Of a stretch of DNA of 64,000 nt, positions 1-11,100 are shown piece by piece; positions within the stretch are counted from its first letter, which is position 1, and every line of letters begins with the position of its first letter. This DNA is from Chimonanthus salicifolius (lineage: Eukaryota; Streptophyta; Magnoliopsida; Laurales; Calycanthaceae). The DNA is taken from assembly GCA_013350335.1 (NCBI GenBank), contig CM023541.1, positions 64,049,413 to 64,113,412 on the forward strand, written 5' to 3'. A program made the translations under genes and the position numbers. The notes under the pieces are model-generated. The model made no database searches. It saw only the letters and a list, made by a program, of their open reading frames with translations, and was not told the origin of the DNA.

Positions 1-1256
1 TAATAATAATAATAATAATCTCTCTATTTTATCTATACATAAAAGACAACTTAAGGAAACCGTCAAAATGAATCTTGACTGCTCATTTATTAAACATATG
101 TAATTTGCTTCTATATTTGCTAGTAAAAAATTAAGAAGAAATTGAAAAAAATAGATAAACATAGAAAATTGAATTTTAAGATCTGATTTGTTCAGTTTGA
201 AAGATTAAAATTGTCCTTGCAAGAAAATAGGGAAATTTGTGTAGAAAAGACTAAAAAATAGGAATAGGGATTTTAAGATTAAATTTAGTGAGGTTGAAGG
301 ATTTTGTCCACCCTGATCATGTTACTATCTAAAAATAGAGAAAATTCATAAAAAATGATAAAAAAAAATAGAAAAATGACTTTACAATTAAATTTGGTGA
401 ATTCTAAGGATTTAGGCCACATGTTTTTTGTTACTGTATAAAAATAGAAATTATTTGTGCACAAATTTGTGAGGTAGAGAAAGAGTGACGTAGTACTATT
501 TTTTTAATCAATACCTCTCACACGAAATACATACTTCTCATGTAATTAGTTAGTATATGAATGAAATTTTAAGTAGAAATTAGCTTATTGTTTTATTACT
601 TAAGTAGCAAAATATATCATGACCTTATGCTACGAATGGAGCATGGACTAGTAATAATCCTATACCTATATATGTATATACTAAGACCAAACTGCATTCT
701 CTACTCTAAAACCTTGTTCATATTGTCCACTATGTTCTCTACTCCATAATTGAATTAATGGTAAATAATGATAATAATAATAAATCATCCAAGAAATCTC
801 CCAGGTTTTGTTTGGTTCAGTACATTTCAATAAGAGGAAATACAGGGAATTTTAGAAACAAATAAATTTCAACAAAAGCACTTCATGTATCAATTTCCAC
901 TTCAGGAAAAATGTACGCAATTGCTCACGATAATAGTCTAAATGCATAAATTCAGTTCGATAAATATAAATTTTCAATTAATCAGATAAAGTAATAATAA
1001 AATAAAATAAGGTCCACGCCGATAGAGCGTGCAAACACCGGTAATAATAATAACAATAAAAGTGGAAAAAGAGCTTTTTTACGTCTTTACCGCGGAAAAT
1101 GTGGTGAGCAGAGGTTCCTAGTTCAGGGAAAAAGGAGAAGAGAGAGAAGTGAAAAGAAGAAGGAAGGATTGAAAAGGAAGAACCTGAAAAAAGGAGAGGC
1201 GAGAAAAGGGATTGATGGAATGTGAAAAGGAGCTGAGCGTTTTCTGAGAGATTCCG
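1..1256. other. AT-rich intergenic DNA
   Basis: The stretch opens with a short TAA microsatellite (about 1-20) and continues as AT-rich sequence with no recognisable exon. From about 1080 the plus strand becomes purine-rich (GA/GAA runs), which resembles a plant 5' leader, and it runs into the small open frame starting at 1257. No repeat ends with target duplications were recognised here. Confidence 0.5.
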
Positions 1257-1427
1257 ATGGCGATCTCAATTCTCCTACTCCTACTACTGTATTTAATAAT
1301 TCCATTGGATTCCTCTCCTTTCTTCTTCTTTTATAGTCCCGAGAGCCCAGATTCTCTTCCGCTCTCGAGAGTTCGAAACTCGGAAGAGTATGATTCTGCA
1401 GTGAAGCACATTGTCCCCTTGCAGTGA
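1257..1427 (+). CDS. Small ORF with N-terminal hydrophobic stretch (uncertain)
   Basis: A 56-codon frame opens with MAISILLLLLLYLIIPLD, a leucine-rich stretch like a signal peptide or membrane anchor. It continues with a serine/proline-rich segment and an acidic segment (RNSEEYDSAVK), and ends in TGA. A GA-rich leader lies just upstream, and a possible splice donor (GAGTATGA) occurs near its end. It could therefore be a small secreted peptide or the first exon of a gene whose remainder was lost or displaced. A Stowaway MITE begins 15 bp after the stop. I do not recognise the family, and a chance frame is quite possible. Confidence 0.25.
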   Translation: MAISILLLLLLYLIIPLDSSPFFFFYSPESPDSLPLSRVRNSEEYDSAVKHIVPLQ

Positions 1428-1442
1428 CTTTATATTTATATA

Positions 1443-1623
1443 CTCCCTCCGTCCCATTTTAAGTGTCTCATTTGAGATATTTGTATTTTTTAAAGAACTC
1501 TCTCTATAAGGCTAACATTTCATTTGATCTCATCCATTTTCAATACACTTTATACTAAATGAGACAATTATTTTGGGACAATTCTAAAATCCATATAGGA
1601 CACTTAATTTGGGACAGAGGGAG
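1443..1623. mobile_element. Stowaway-type MITE (Tc1/mariner)
   Basis: The left end reads CTCCCTCCGTCCCA and the right end TGGGACAGAGGGAG, so the termini are near-perfect inverted repeats. Both ends are flanked by TA (1441-1442 and 1624-1625), the target duplication of Tc1/mariner elements. The 181-bp size, the terminal motif and an AT-rich centre match the Stowaway family common in angiosperms. There is no coding capacity, so movement would depend on a transposase supplied elsewhere. Confidence 0.9.
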
Positions 1624-2480
1624 TATAATTTTCATTAATCTAAGATATGTTATATTAAATTTTTAAATATTCTAAATGGAGTATGCAAGTATATAGGGCC
1701 AGTATTTCCACTCTACATTTGAGATAAAATTAATTCTCATAAATACAAAAAGTTATCGGTAAATCCATGTCAGGGTGTAAAAAAAAGTAAAATATGATAC
1801 CTCTAATGTAATCCTGAAAACTCAACTTATTTTTTTTGTAAAAAAAAATTGATCATAATTGATTCAATTCAATGAGATTTTGAATTGAGCAACTCAATAA
1901 AGTTTATTGAATTTTTCAGCAGAATTTAGAGTTTCAATTTTTTGAACTATGATTTTTAACTCATTCTTAAGTTTCAATATTCTAGGCGATAGTTAATAAG
2001 AATAATAAAAAAAAAGCATGAACACTCTCAAATTAGTTAATCTGAGTTGTCTCAACTTAATAGAATTTAGAATCGAGCAAATTAATGTTTTAATCATTTT
2101 TTTGTAGAGTTGAAAAATTTATCTGATTTATTTGACTCGATAGAATTTTGAGTTTGAACTCCAATTTTGAGTTTTTGAAACATGTTTAGGGCCAATGGTA
2201 AGTTTAAATCCATTTAGAACCCATTAAAATGAAGAAGCTCAGACATGTGTCTTTGATTGACGGGCCAATGTTGGACTCATCTTTTAGCCCGTTTAATAAA
2301 CAGGTGGGCTTGGGCTTTTAAGCAGAGCTCGTGAACCCATTTAGATAGATATTATTTATATATAAATACATAATAATTGCATATTATTTTATTAGATGCC
2401 ATATATATATAATGTATCCCCTCACTCAAAAATAAGATTATAGAAATTAGGCCTTAAATTAGATTTTAGACTCATCCAAG
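1624..2480. other. AT-rich intergenic DNA
   Basis: AT-rich sequence with no exon, tRNA or bounded repeat that I can support. It includes degenerate stretches resembling TE debris and ends at the 8-bp target duplication of the next element. Confidence 0.4.
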
Positions 2481-3021
2481 CTAAGGTTTAAATATCGGTT
2501 TCTTTAAATCGAGTAATATCGGCCGATACAATAAGTATCGGCCGTACATACCTAATATCGACCGATATGGCCGATATTCGGTTCGAAATATCGGTCACAA
2601 TATCGGCCGATATTCATAAATATCGGTATTTAAAAAAAAAAAAAATATATATATATATATATATATTTAAACACCGATACGGTTTTTTGCAGTTTTTACA
2701 CGGTTTTTCGCGGTTTTCCACGATTTTTCACGGTTTACGGTTCTCAGGGGTATTCACGGTTTTTCGCGGTTTTCACGGTTTTCCGCAGTTCAGGGTTTAC
2801 AGTTCTCAGGGGGTTCACGGTTTTTTACGATTTTTTGCAGTTTTTTGCAGTTTTGTCACGGTTCATCACTATTCATCACGGTTTTTTGAGGTTTTTTACG
2901 GTTTCGATATCGGAGGAGAGAGAAAATGCCGATATCGGTATGAGAGATAAAATAATCGGCCAATATATCGCCCGTATCGCATATCGGCCGATATTCGGTG
3001 ACACCGTTTTTTGAATCCCTG
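2481..3021. mobile_element. hAT-like non-autonomous element, copy 1
   Basis: This 541-bp element has a perfect 8-bp target duplication CATCCAAG (2473-2480 and 3022-3029). The left end CTAAGGTTTAAATATCGG and the complement of the right end, CAGGGATTCAAAA, are imperfect inverted repeats. The 8-bp duplication and CAG-type terminus are hallmarks of hAT elements. Both subterminal zones are packed with CGGCCGATA palindromes. The centre holds an AT microsatellite (about 2646-2667) and a CGGTTTTT-type tandem array. Long frames in it are by-products of the repeats; no transposase is present. Confidence 0.85.
2683..2905. repeat. Degenerate CGGTTTTT-type short tandem array
   Basis: Roughly two dozen irregular units of the form (A/T)CGGTTTTT, CGCGGTTTT and CAGTTTTT follow one another with periods of about 9-14 bp. 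The array forms the interior of hAT-like copy 1 and does not occur in the other five copies seen here, so it looks like copy-specific cargo or a locally expanded satellite. Confidence 0.6.
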
Positions 3022-3567
3022 CATCCAAGTATGTTAATGATAAACAAGCTCGAAGGATTGGGTTTTGGATTTTAAAATAAAATTAAGCTTAGGCTTGAGT
3101 AGAGAATAGCCTAGCTCAGACCTTGCCCACGAATGGCCTATCAATATTATATAATATATATAGAAAAATAATTATTTACATGAAATGTGTATAATGTATT
3201 TCTAAAAAATCTTATCTTATATAATTGAGTTATAAGTTTTCATAATTCAATTTTTATTTCAAAAACATGTATTGCTTTATTGGGCACAATAATATTACTG
3301 AAGTAGATTAGAAATCAACAATGTGGCAATTATTAAAAAAAAAACAAATTTATTTAAACATATTGATCCATGTGACTTGTAAAGTAAATAAATAAGTTGT
3401 ATATAAACAGTCAGAGAATTGATGGGTGGGATCATCTGATTTTCAATGTCACTCATTAAGGTAATGCCTGCTTGATTAACGGTCAGTATTTGTACAAGTG
3501 TGCCGTGGATCTACATTGAACCATCTCTATCTCATTATTGTTCTTTAACACGTCTTTCTCGTTGTTG

Positions 3568-5088
3568 CAGGGGTCAAAAATTCGGCCGATACTGTGCGTA
3601 TCGGCCGAATTATATCGGTTTTTCGACGACCGATCTATATCGGCCGATACGTATAGTATCGGCCGTACAAAAAAAAATTCGGCCGATATGACCGAATTTC
3701 TGACCGATAATTCGGTCATGATATCGGCCGAATTTTAATAATTCGGTTGTTTGGTTTTTTTTTAAAAAACAAAAGTTTTTTTTTTAGAAATATCGGACTA
3801 GAAAGGATGGAAAGAGAGAAAATAAAATATGGAGAAAAGATTGAAGAAAAAAAATCGCTACAGCTTACCTTTCTTTTCTTTTTCTTCTTCGTTGATCGAA
3901 AAATACAGAGAGGGGCGGCTGCTAGGGTTTAGCAGAAAGAGAGAAAGAGAAGAAGGGTATAAAAAAGAAGAGCATTAGGGTTTGTAAATGAAGAAGTAAA
4001 ACACGTGAGCTTACTAAAAGCTCACGTGTGTAACCTAATATTTTTTCAAAATAATAAATTTTTGTTTTAAATAGAAAGTAAAAATTATAATATTTTCCTT
4101 TATTTATCTTATTGTAATAATTTAATATTATATTTACCATCTAATATTTTTAGGGTATCCATTCATATTAATTAAATAATAAAATCTTCTTTAAAACTTT
4201 AAAATTATTTTTTAAGCACTGTGTATTTCCAAAATTTCTCAAAATGAATATCCGGACTAATTAAAATAACCTGATAAAAACACTTTAAGACTTAAAGGTC
4301 TTTTGACACTCTTAAATATTTAAAACACAGTATTTTACAAATAAGGGTATCCCTAGGGTATGCCGAAAACACATTTAGGAGTGTCAAAAGACCTTAAAGT
4401 CTTAAAGTATATTTATCAGGTTATCGTAATTAGTCCGGATATTCAATTTGAGAAATTTTAGAAATACACGACGCTTAAAAAATAATGTGCATAGTGTATT
4501 AAATATTAAAATCTCCTTTAAAATTTTAAAGTTATCTTTTAAGCACTGTGTATTTTCAAAATTTCTCAAATTGAATATCCGGACTAATTACAATAACCTG
4601 ATAAAAATACTTTAAGACTTCAAGGTTTTTTGACTTTCCTAAATGTGTTTTCGGCACACCCTAGGGATACCCTTATTTGTAAAATACTGTGTTTTCGGCA
4701 CACCTTACGGATATCCTAACTTAAAATAACACTCATTGACTAAGAAAATAAATTATGAAATTATTTCTACAAATTTTGCTCATTTATATCCTTTTCCTTG
4801 TAATTTTCACAATTTTATTACTAATTATATAATTTCTCATCATCGTAACTTCAAAAATATATTAGAATATGTAAATGTCCGATATTTTATGAAAAAATTA
4901 TATATTCAGTAAGCCCATAATTATCTGCATTTACTGTAATTTTTTTGAATTTTTTTTTTTAAAAAATAAAAAATAAAAAAAACGGGTAGGAGAGAGAAAA
5001 AATTCGGCCGATATATCGGCCGAACCGATATATCGGCCGATATGATAAATCGGCCGGGATCTCGGCCCGGCCGATTTTTCTACCCCTG
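3568..5088. mobile_element. hAT-like non-autonomous element, copy 2 (1.5 kb)
   Basis: The element is 1521 bp and bounded by a perfect 8-bp duplication CGTTGTTG (3560-3567 and 5089-5096). The left end begins CAGGGGTCAAAAATTCGGCC, and the complement of the right end begins CAGGGGTAGAAAAATCGGCC, so the terminal repeats are well preserved. Subterminal zones carry ATCGGCCGATA palindromes on both sides. The interior (about 4150-4735) is made of inverted modules shared with the MULE-like element next to it. No transposase frame is visible, so the element is non-autonomous or a composite. Confidence 0.9.
4150..4735. repeat. Inverted-repeat modules inside hAT-like copy 2
   Basis: Blocks such as AATATCCGGACTAATTA, AACCTGATAAAAA, CTTTAAGACTT, GGAGTGTCAAAAGACC and AAAACACAGTATTTTAC appear in one orientation and then in the other, giving a large imperfect hairpin. 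The same blocks make up the arms of the element at 5216-6350. This looks like a second, related fold-back element nested in the hAT-like copy, perhaps bounded by TAGGGTATCC and GGATATCCTA. I could not define a target duplication for it. Confidence 0.55.
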
Positions 5089-5215
5089 CGTTGTTGTACA
5101 AGTTTGGTGGCGGAAGCCATGTCTTGCTTGTGTCTGTAAGATTCCAAGTCACTCCCGAAAACTTCCAAGCCCATGTGGAACTGACATGTTTTTTAATTAA
5201 AAAAAATATTTTTAG

Positions 5216-6350
5216 GCCGCACTTAGGGTACGGTAACTTCTCTGCCTCTGCTCATTCAATTTCATAAAATAAATTATCATTATAGTCTACATTTTTATTC
5301 ATTCTGACGGTTCATTTCAAAAATCATTTGAATCAATGATCCATTCGTTCAAACAAATGTATACTTTATATTATTTTTCAACCTATTCATTCAAATGAAT
5401 GGATGGTTCATTCGAACCGCTTCATGGTATACATGCAGTAATGCACAATGTATTATTTAAATAATAAAATTTCTTTTAAAATTTTAAAGTTATTTTTTTA
5501 AGTAATGTGTATTTTCAAAATTTCTCAAATTGAATATCTAAACTAATTACGATAACTTGATAAAAATACTTTAAAACTTTAAGGTTTTTGACACTCTCAA
5601 ATACTTAAAATACAGTATTTTACAAATAAGGATATCCCCAACTGTATCGAAAATACATTTAGGAGTGTCGAAAAAAGACCTTAAAGTCTTAAAGTATTTT
5701 TATCAGGTTATCTTATTTAGTTTAAATATTTAATTTGAGAAATTCTAAAAATATACAGTGCTTAAAAAATAACTTTAAAGTTTTAAAAGAGATTTTATTA
5801 TTTAACTAATGTACTGTACATTACTGTAGCAGCGGCAACGTACACCATTATGTTTTAAGTACTGTGTATTTCCAAAATTTCTCAAATTGAATATCCGAAC
5901 TAATTACGATAACGTGATAAAAATACTTTAAAATTTCAAGGCCTTTTTGACAATCCCAAATGTGTTTTCAACACCAACTGAGGGATATCTTTATTTGTAA
6001 AACACTGTGTTTTAAGTATTTGGGAGTGTCAAAAGATCTTAAAGTCTTAAAGTATTTTTATCAGGTTATCGTTATTAGTCCAGATATTCAATTTAAAATT
6101 TTGGAAATATATAGTGCTTAAAACATAACACTGTAGCATGGTTGATTCGAACGAAAGGAATTTATGCTGCGGTTTATTCAAACGAATGAGCTAAATTTAC
6201 ACTTCGGGTATTTGTTCGGATGAATGATTCATCCGAACGAATGTCGAAATAAACTGTCAATTCGTTCGAATGAATAAAAACGCGGAGGTATAATTGTAAT
6301 TTGTCATGAAAATCCAGAATAGAGGCAGAAAAGTCGAGTGTAGTGTTGCC
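5216..6350. mobile_element. MULE-like fold-back element with 9-bp TSD
   Basis: This 1135-bp element is flanked by a perfect 9-bp direct repeat TATTTTTAG (5207-5215 and 6351-6359). It has long, imperfect inverted arms: TCTGCCTCTG near the left end matches CAGAGGCAGA-type sequence near the right end, followed inward by AATTATCATTATA and TTTTATTCATTC-type blocks on both sides. The terminal bases are GGCCGCACT on the left and GGCAACACT complemented from the right. A 9-bp duplication, G-starting ends and arms of several hundred bases fit a non-autonomous Mutator-like element. If the element starts one base earlier, the duplication is 8 bp and a hAT-like origin becomes possible. Confidence 0.75.
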
Positions 6351-6359
6351 TATTTTTAG

Positions 6360-8161
6360 CGGTGATATCAGTATAACATTATACTAACATAATATATTAT
6401 TATATAGTGTATGTCAAGTGATTACGTAATGATAAATTATTTGGAAAATTAGATGGGTGATGGAGTCAAGTGGGTTTCATCTTATTTTTATAAAAAAATC
6501 CAATATTACCAATAGTTCTATGGCCTATCGTCTATTGATTAGAATATATTGATGATCATTATTAATGGTCAGCTTACATAATCTTGCTAGTCCATGAGGA
6601 CTTGGTATTTGTAAAAGATGATGATTGAATGGCGCATATAAAAATCATATTTCCTTTCCTCATTGTCTTGTTGTATCACTTTGTAGAACAGATTGGGGGA
6701 CTATCTGAGACATTTTTGAGTACAAAGATAAGAATTTGAATCCAAACAATAATTGATTGTGTATTATTAGCATAATATATAGATAAATCTATGTTGTATT
6801 ACCGTCTGAAATCAAGATAAATGGGATTGGACTTATTCATAACCTTTCAAACACAATAAATAAATATATGTTCAGGTATTATTATAGGTGAATTAGTAGA
6901 GTATTGATAGCCTGAGTCCACCAACCAGACATTTATGCATCCACCATTAAGAAACGTGGGCCGGGTCTCTTGGATGTATAGCTACCACACCATTTCCATA
7001 TTAGGGTTCGTGCCGTTGTACGTTGTGATGCCCCACCCCCCAAAACAATGGTAAAGGCGATTGATTATCAATAAGATAAATCCTACTGATTATAAGTAAA
7101 GGGAGAAATTGAAAAAATGTCAACATGTTTTCATTTCATACTCTATTCCACAACCAATTCTCAAATGTATACTATATTGGCCGCTGCAACAACAAACCCT
7201 CATACATCTTCTCAAGTTAGCAATGGCTCAAATAGACTCAAAAAACAGATGGCTATTTCCGATTTTAAAGGTTGCTGACTCTCAATTCTATATTGGCCAA
7301 GTTTTAAACCAATGCTCTGTCTAGTAACTCTTCTCAAATTAACTTCCACTGCTTCACAAAAAACCATCCATTGCTTCTAAAGGAAACTCAAAAGCCATTG
7401 ATCACGGAAGTTCTCTCAGGTACAAGCAGGATTCATAGTAATTGTGCAGTTATTAAAAACGTCAAAAAATTAAAAAGAAATAAAAATAAAGAAGTCTCCA
7501 TGAAATGCTCCATTTCCAAGCCTTTCCAAAACAGCACAAGAAAGAACAAATCCAACTCTTTCACCTCTATCTATTAAGTTATTGAATCTCCTCTTATCCA
7601 ATAGATTAGTACAAGGAACTAATAATAACGATATGGAGTACAATTCCTACCTTTTACACGTCCGCTTTCAGAAAGTTCTTGCATCTGATCGAATTTCCTA
7701 GGTACTAAAAAGTTGTGGAGTACTCTACAAGAGGTCAGCCTATCATCTAAGTGGATCACTGCACCATGTCAACATACCTGACACAGGATGTGAGAGGTCA
7801 TCAGCCATAGGAACATCCACATAATAACACAACTGCCAAAGTCCCAATATCACTGAGGGGCTTGGAAAAGTATCGCATGATGTTTAGGGTAGGATAAAAT
7901 TTACACAGCTCGATCAGAAGATTCAAGAGAGTATGGAACAACTGAGTTGATGCTTGTCTGGGTGGTCGAAAATTTGCCTTCAGATGCCATACAACAAAGC
8001 CACTCAAATGGAGAAGGAAGCCCTCTACTTCATCCTAGAAAGGGGAATCAATCCACTCATTCACCAGAAAGCTTAGCCAGCATAATGCAGCTGTTTTACA
8101 GTGTAGAGTGCCAAGAAAGGTTTCCAGAAAAGAATATATAAATCCCAATCTCCAGTAACAC
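6360..8161. other. Intergenic DNA, probable 3' UTR of PWWP gene near 8161
   Basis: No exon could be supported here. Frames at 7109-7324 and 7371-7577 show no family features. Base composition rises toward ordinary transcribed DNA from about 7000. Because the PWWP gene reads leftward and stops at 8162, the stretch just below 8162 probably includes its 3' untranslated region. I did not find a convincing polyadenylation signal. Confidence 0.4.
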
Positions 8162-11100
8162 CTATGCCAGTTTTCTGTCTGCAGAACCGGCTCTCAACAT
8201 CCTGTGGTTTGCTACGCTGGCTCGTGGCCTGGCAACTGCTTCCCTTATCCTGCTAAATACCAGTTTCACAGGAACACAAGTTACAACAGGCGCTTTCCCC
8301 TCTGGTTTGAGCAACCCATGAAAGTCGCGGTCCTTTTTAGCTAATTTGAAATCTCCACTCCTGCCATATGGAACCTGTTCAATAGCAATTGAAGATAAGG
8401 TTCTAGTTTTCTGGCTCAACAAGCTCACCTTCTTTAATGACTTCTTTGTATGCTTCCCCGTCTTCTTCTTCAATTTTACCTTGTGTTTGGAATGACCTGC
8501 ATGTGGTTTGTTAAATGGAGGTTTCCTTTCAAGTTCTGAATACAGTAGAGTATTTGCGTCCTCGCCTTCCAGCGCTGATGATGGAGGAGGGCGTGGGACT
8601 CGATGCATTGTTGTCCTCCTGGCTGTATGCCAAACTGGTGGGAGTGCAGTGTTTCCATCAGTATCAGTATCAGTGAGCTCCTCACATAAATCATCTCTGG
8701 AAAGGAGAAGCTCAGAAGAGCCATCTGTTAATGTTTCAATTTGGACTGGATGACCGACTATTGCTTTTCCATTCAACCGGCTCATTAAAGATACCAGAGG
8801 GACACGCTCGCCTTGATAGCTCGCTTGGACCTTCAAATCAACATCCACCAACATGCATTCCATCCTATCACGACGGCAACCAACATAAACAGGATCAAAG
8901 CACCCACCTGACTCTTCCCAGAATCCTCTTAGATTTGCTTGTGATAGCCTATCTGCCTCCCATGGGGATATCACATGGGAGTCTTCATCTGAATCAATGA
9001 TATTGTCGTTGCTTCTCCCTCTATCTCCAGATGATGAATCCCACATTGACGGATACCTACTATAGCCAAATCCCATCATCACTTGGGTTTGCCCCAAGTC
9101 ATTCTCAATCAAACCACCCTCATCATAGGTATGGGTTAACTCCTCATTTCGATGGAAGAGATCTTGCTGTTCAAATTCTCTTTGGTTGTTCATTCCTTCT
9201 GTTATGATATTTCTCTTGTCTTCACTCAAGGTTTTGCGACTGGGAGTCTCGCACTTATCAGCTATGACAACAGAATCTTTGCCATCAATTACCTCCATTG
9301 ACCTCTTGATTAAGTTGCGAATATTGCGCTTTCCTTTTAATTGCCATTTGGAACCCCGCATACCATAAGTCATACCAGCAGTTTGGTCATCAGGGTGAAG
9401 TTGAGACACATAGCTAGAAAGTTCAGACTCTTCAAGCTCCTCGTTGTCCAGAGTCTCAGGTTGCACTGGAGCATGAACAGAACCACCACCACTAAAATAC
9501 CTACCCGAGTTTGTTGGATCTGAAACCAATCAATAAAACAAGATACATCAAAAGAAGCCTACAGGTGGTGAAACCCAGTAATAAAGAATGGAAGCAAATT
9601 AGAACAATGAGATACTATGAAAAGGTACACAATTACAAGAACCATTTAAAGATTAAGATACCAGAGGATTAACAATACCACAGGCAAAGGGTCGTAAAAT
9701 TCCCAAGCAAGGCTTCTATAATTCTTTTTTGATGACCAAGACTTCTATAATTCTATTCATATGAATAAGCTAAAAATACATGCATAAGAGCAAAAGTTAC
9801 TCCACAAGATAAACATGGAGAATTTCTCTTCAAATGACCACTATCTCACCAACATTATGATTTGACTTTAGTCGCAAAGCAAAATGAAGCCAAAAGGATG
9901 AGCAAGTACAGATGGAACCCAACTACCAGTAGAAAGAAGGAAAAAAAAAAAAAACACAGAAAGAAACTATGAATAGCCACATAGGTCAAGAGTGTTGTCA
10001 ATGGGAATAAACATAATATATATTAGAGAGGAAGAAAACAGAAAAATCCCAATGCCAAAGTAAGAAATAAATTGCAGAAATAATAAATTAAAATAATACA
10101 TCATCCTCTAGGTAACCCACTGGTGGGAGAGTTGACTCCTTCAAAAAGAGAGCTGAACAAAAATCAAAATAACCGTAAATTCTCAAAAAAAAAAAAAAAA
10201 AACCCGTTGTAACTCTTTTAACTGCCTGAACTCTTTAGGTCCTTGAATAGGCTATCGCATGATAATAGACCAGCAAATGGCATTTCGCCACTTTTAGAGG
10301 ACAAAGAAGAAACAAAAATCCCACATATTGAATGAACACATGAAACAAACCTTCAACCATTACAAAGAGCCTCTGCCTCAACTCTAGAATTCAGCACGAC
10401 AATAGATGTAATGGTAGTGTCACATGGAGGTAAATGTCTGGACTCATTTACAATATGCATCTTCACGACATGAGCACATAGGGTGCAACTTTTACGGTCA
10501 AAATTCTACTGTCAAAATGCAGCCAACAATTTTGAAACAGAGTGCTTTGCACCATTTGCATTATACAATGACCATGCTCTCCAATGGACATTCTTCATAG
10601 CTAGAAGTAGGAATATCACCAACATGAAGGACACTGCCCAAATACAAATGGGCCTCACCCCCAAAAACCATTAAGCCAGTTTGAAAAGAACCCACTTCCT
10701 GGAATTAAGTTGAATTTCAATTATACAGTGCTCAACAAACTATCTTTTGTTCAAGAATACTGATAAAGAGGTGACAATGAAGAAACATAACTCAAAAAGC
10801 CGACCCTAGATAGATGGGATTTTGGCTTAAGAAGAATAGCAGAAGCACCTAAAACTCTTGAGCCAAATATCATATTCTTTTTGCCATGTCACTGTTTTGG
10901 CCCCACAATGAACAGTTCTTTTTGGTCTCCTGAAGTCCAACGCAAGTTCTTCAGAAGATTATCCACACCTAAAACCTGAATGGAGTTTGTTCAAATAGCC
11001 AGGCACATTTAGACACTTCTCTTTTTATTCAGCTCATTGTTTCCAGAAGAACAGTTACTCACTGGCAGTAAGTGTCCTGGCTGTCATGTAAATAACTTTC

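Noticed and set aside
2567..2950. A 127-codon plus-strand frame rich in Phe, Arg and Tyr
   Set aside because: It is a translation of the palindromes, the AT microsatellite and the CGGTTTTT array inside hAT-like copy 1.
8508..9000. Plus-strand frames opposite PWWP exon 3
   Set aside because: They are antisense shadows of the conserved minus-strand exon.
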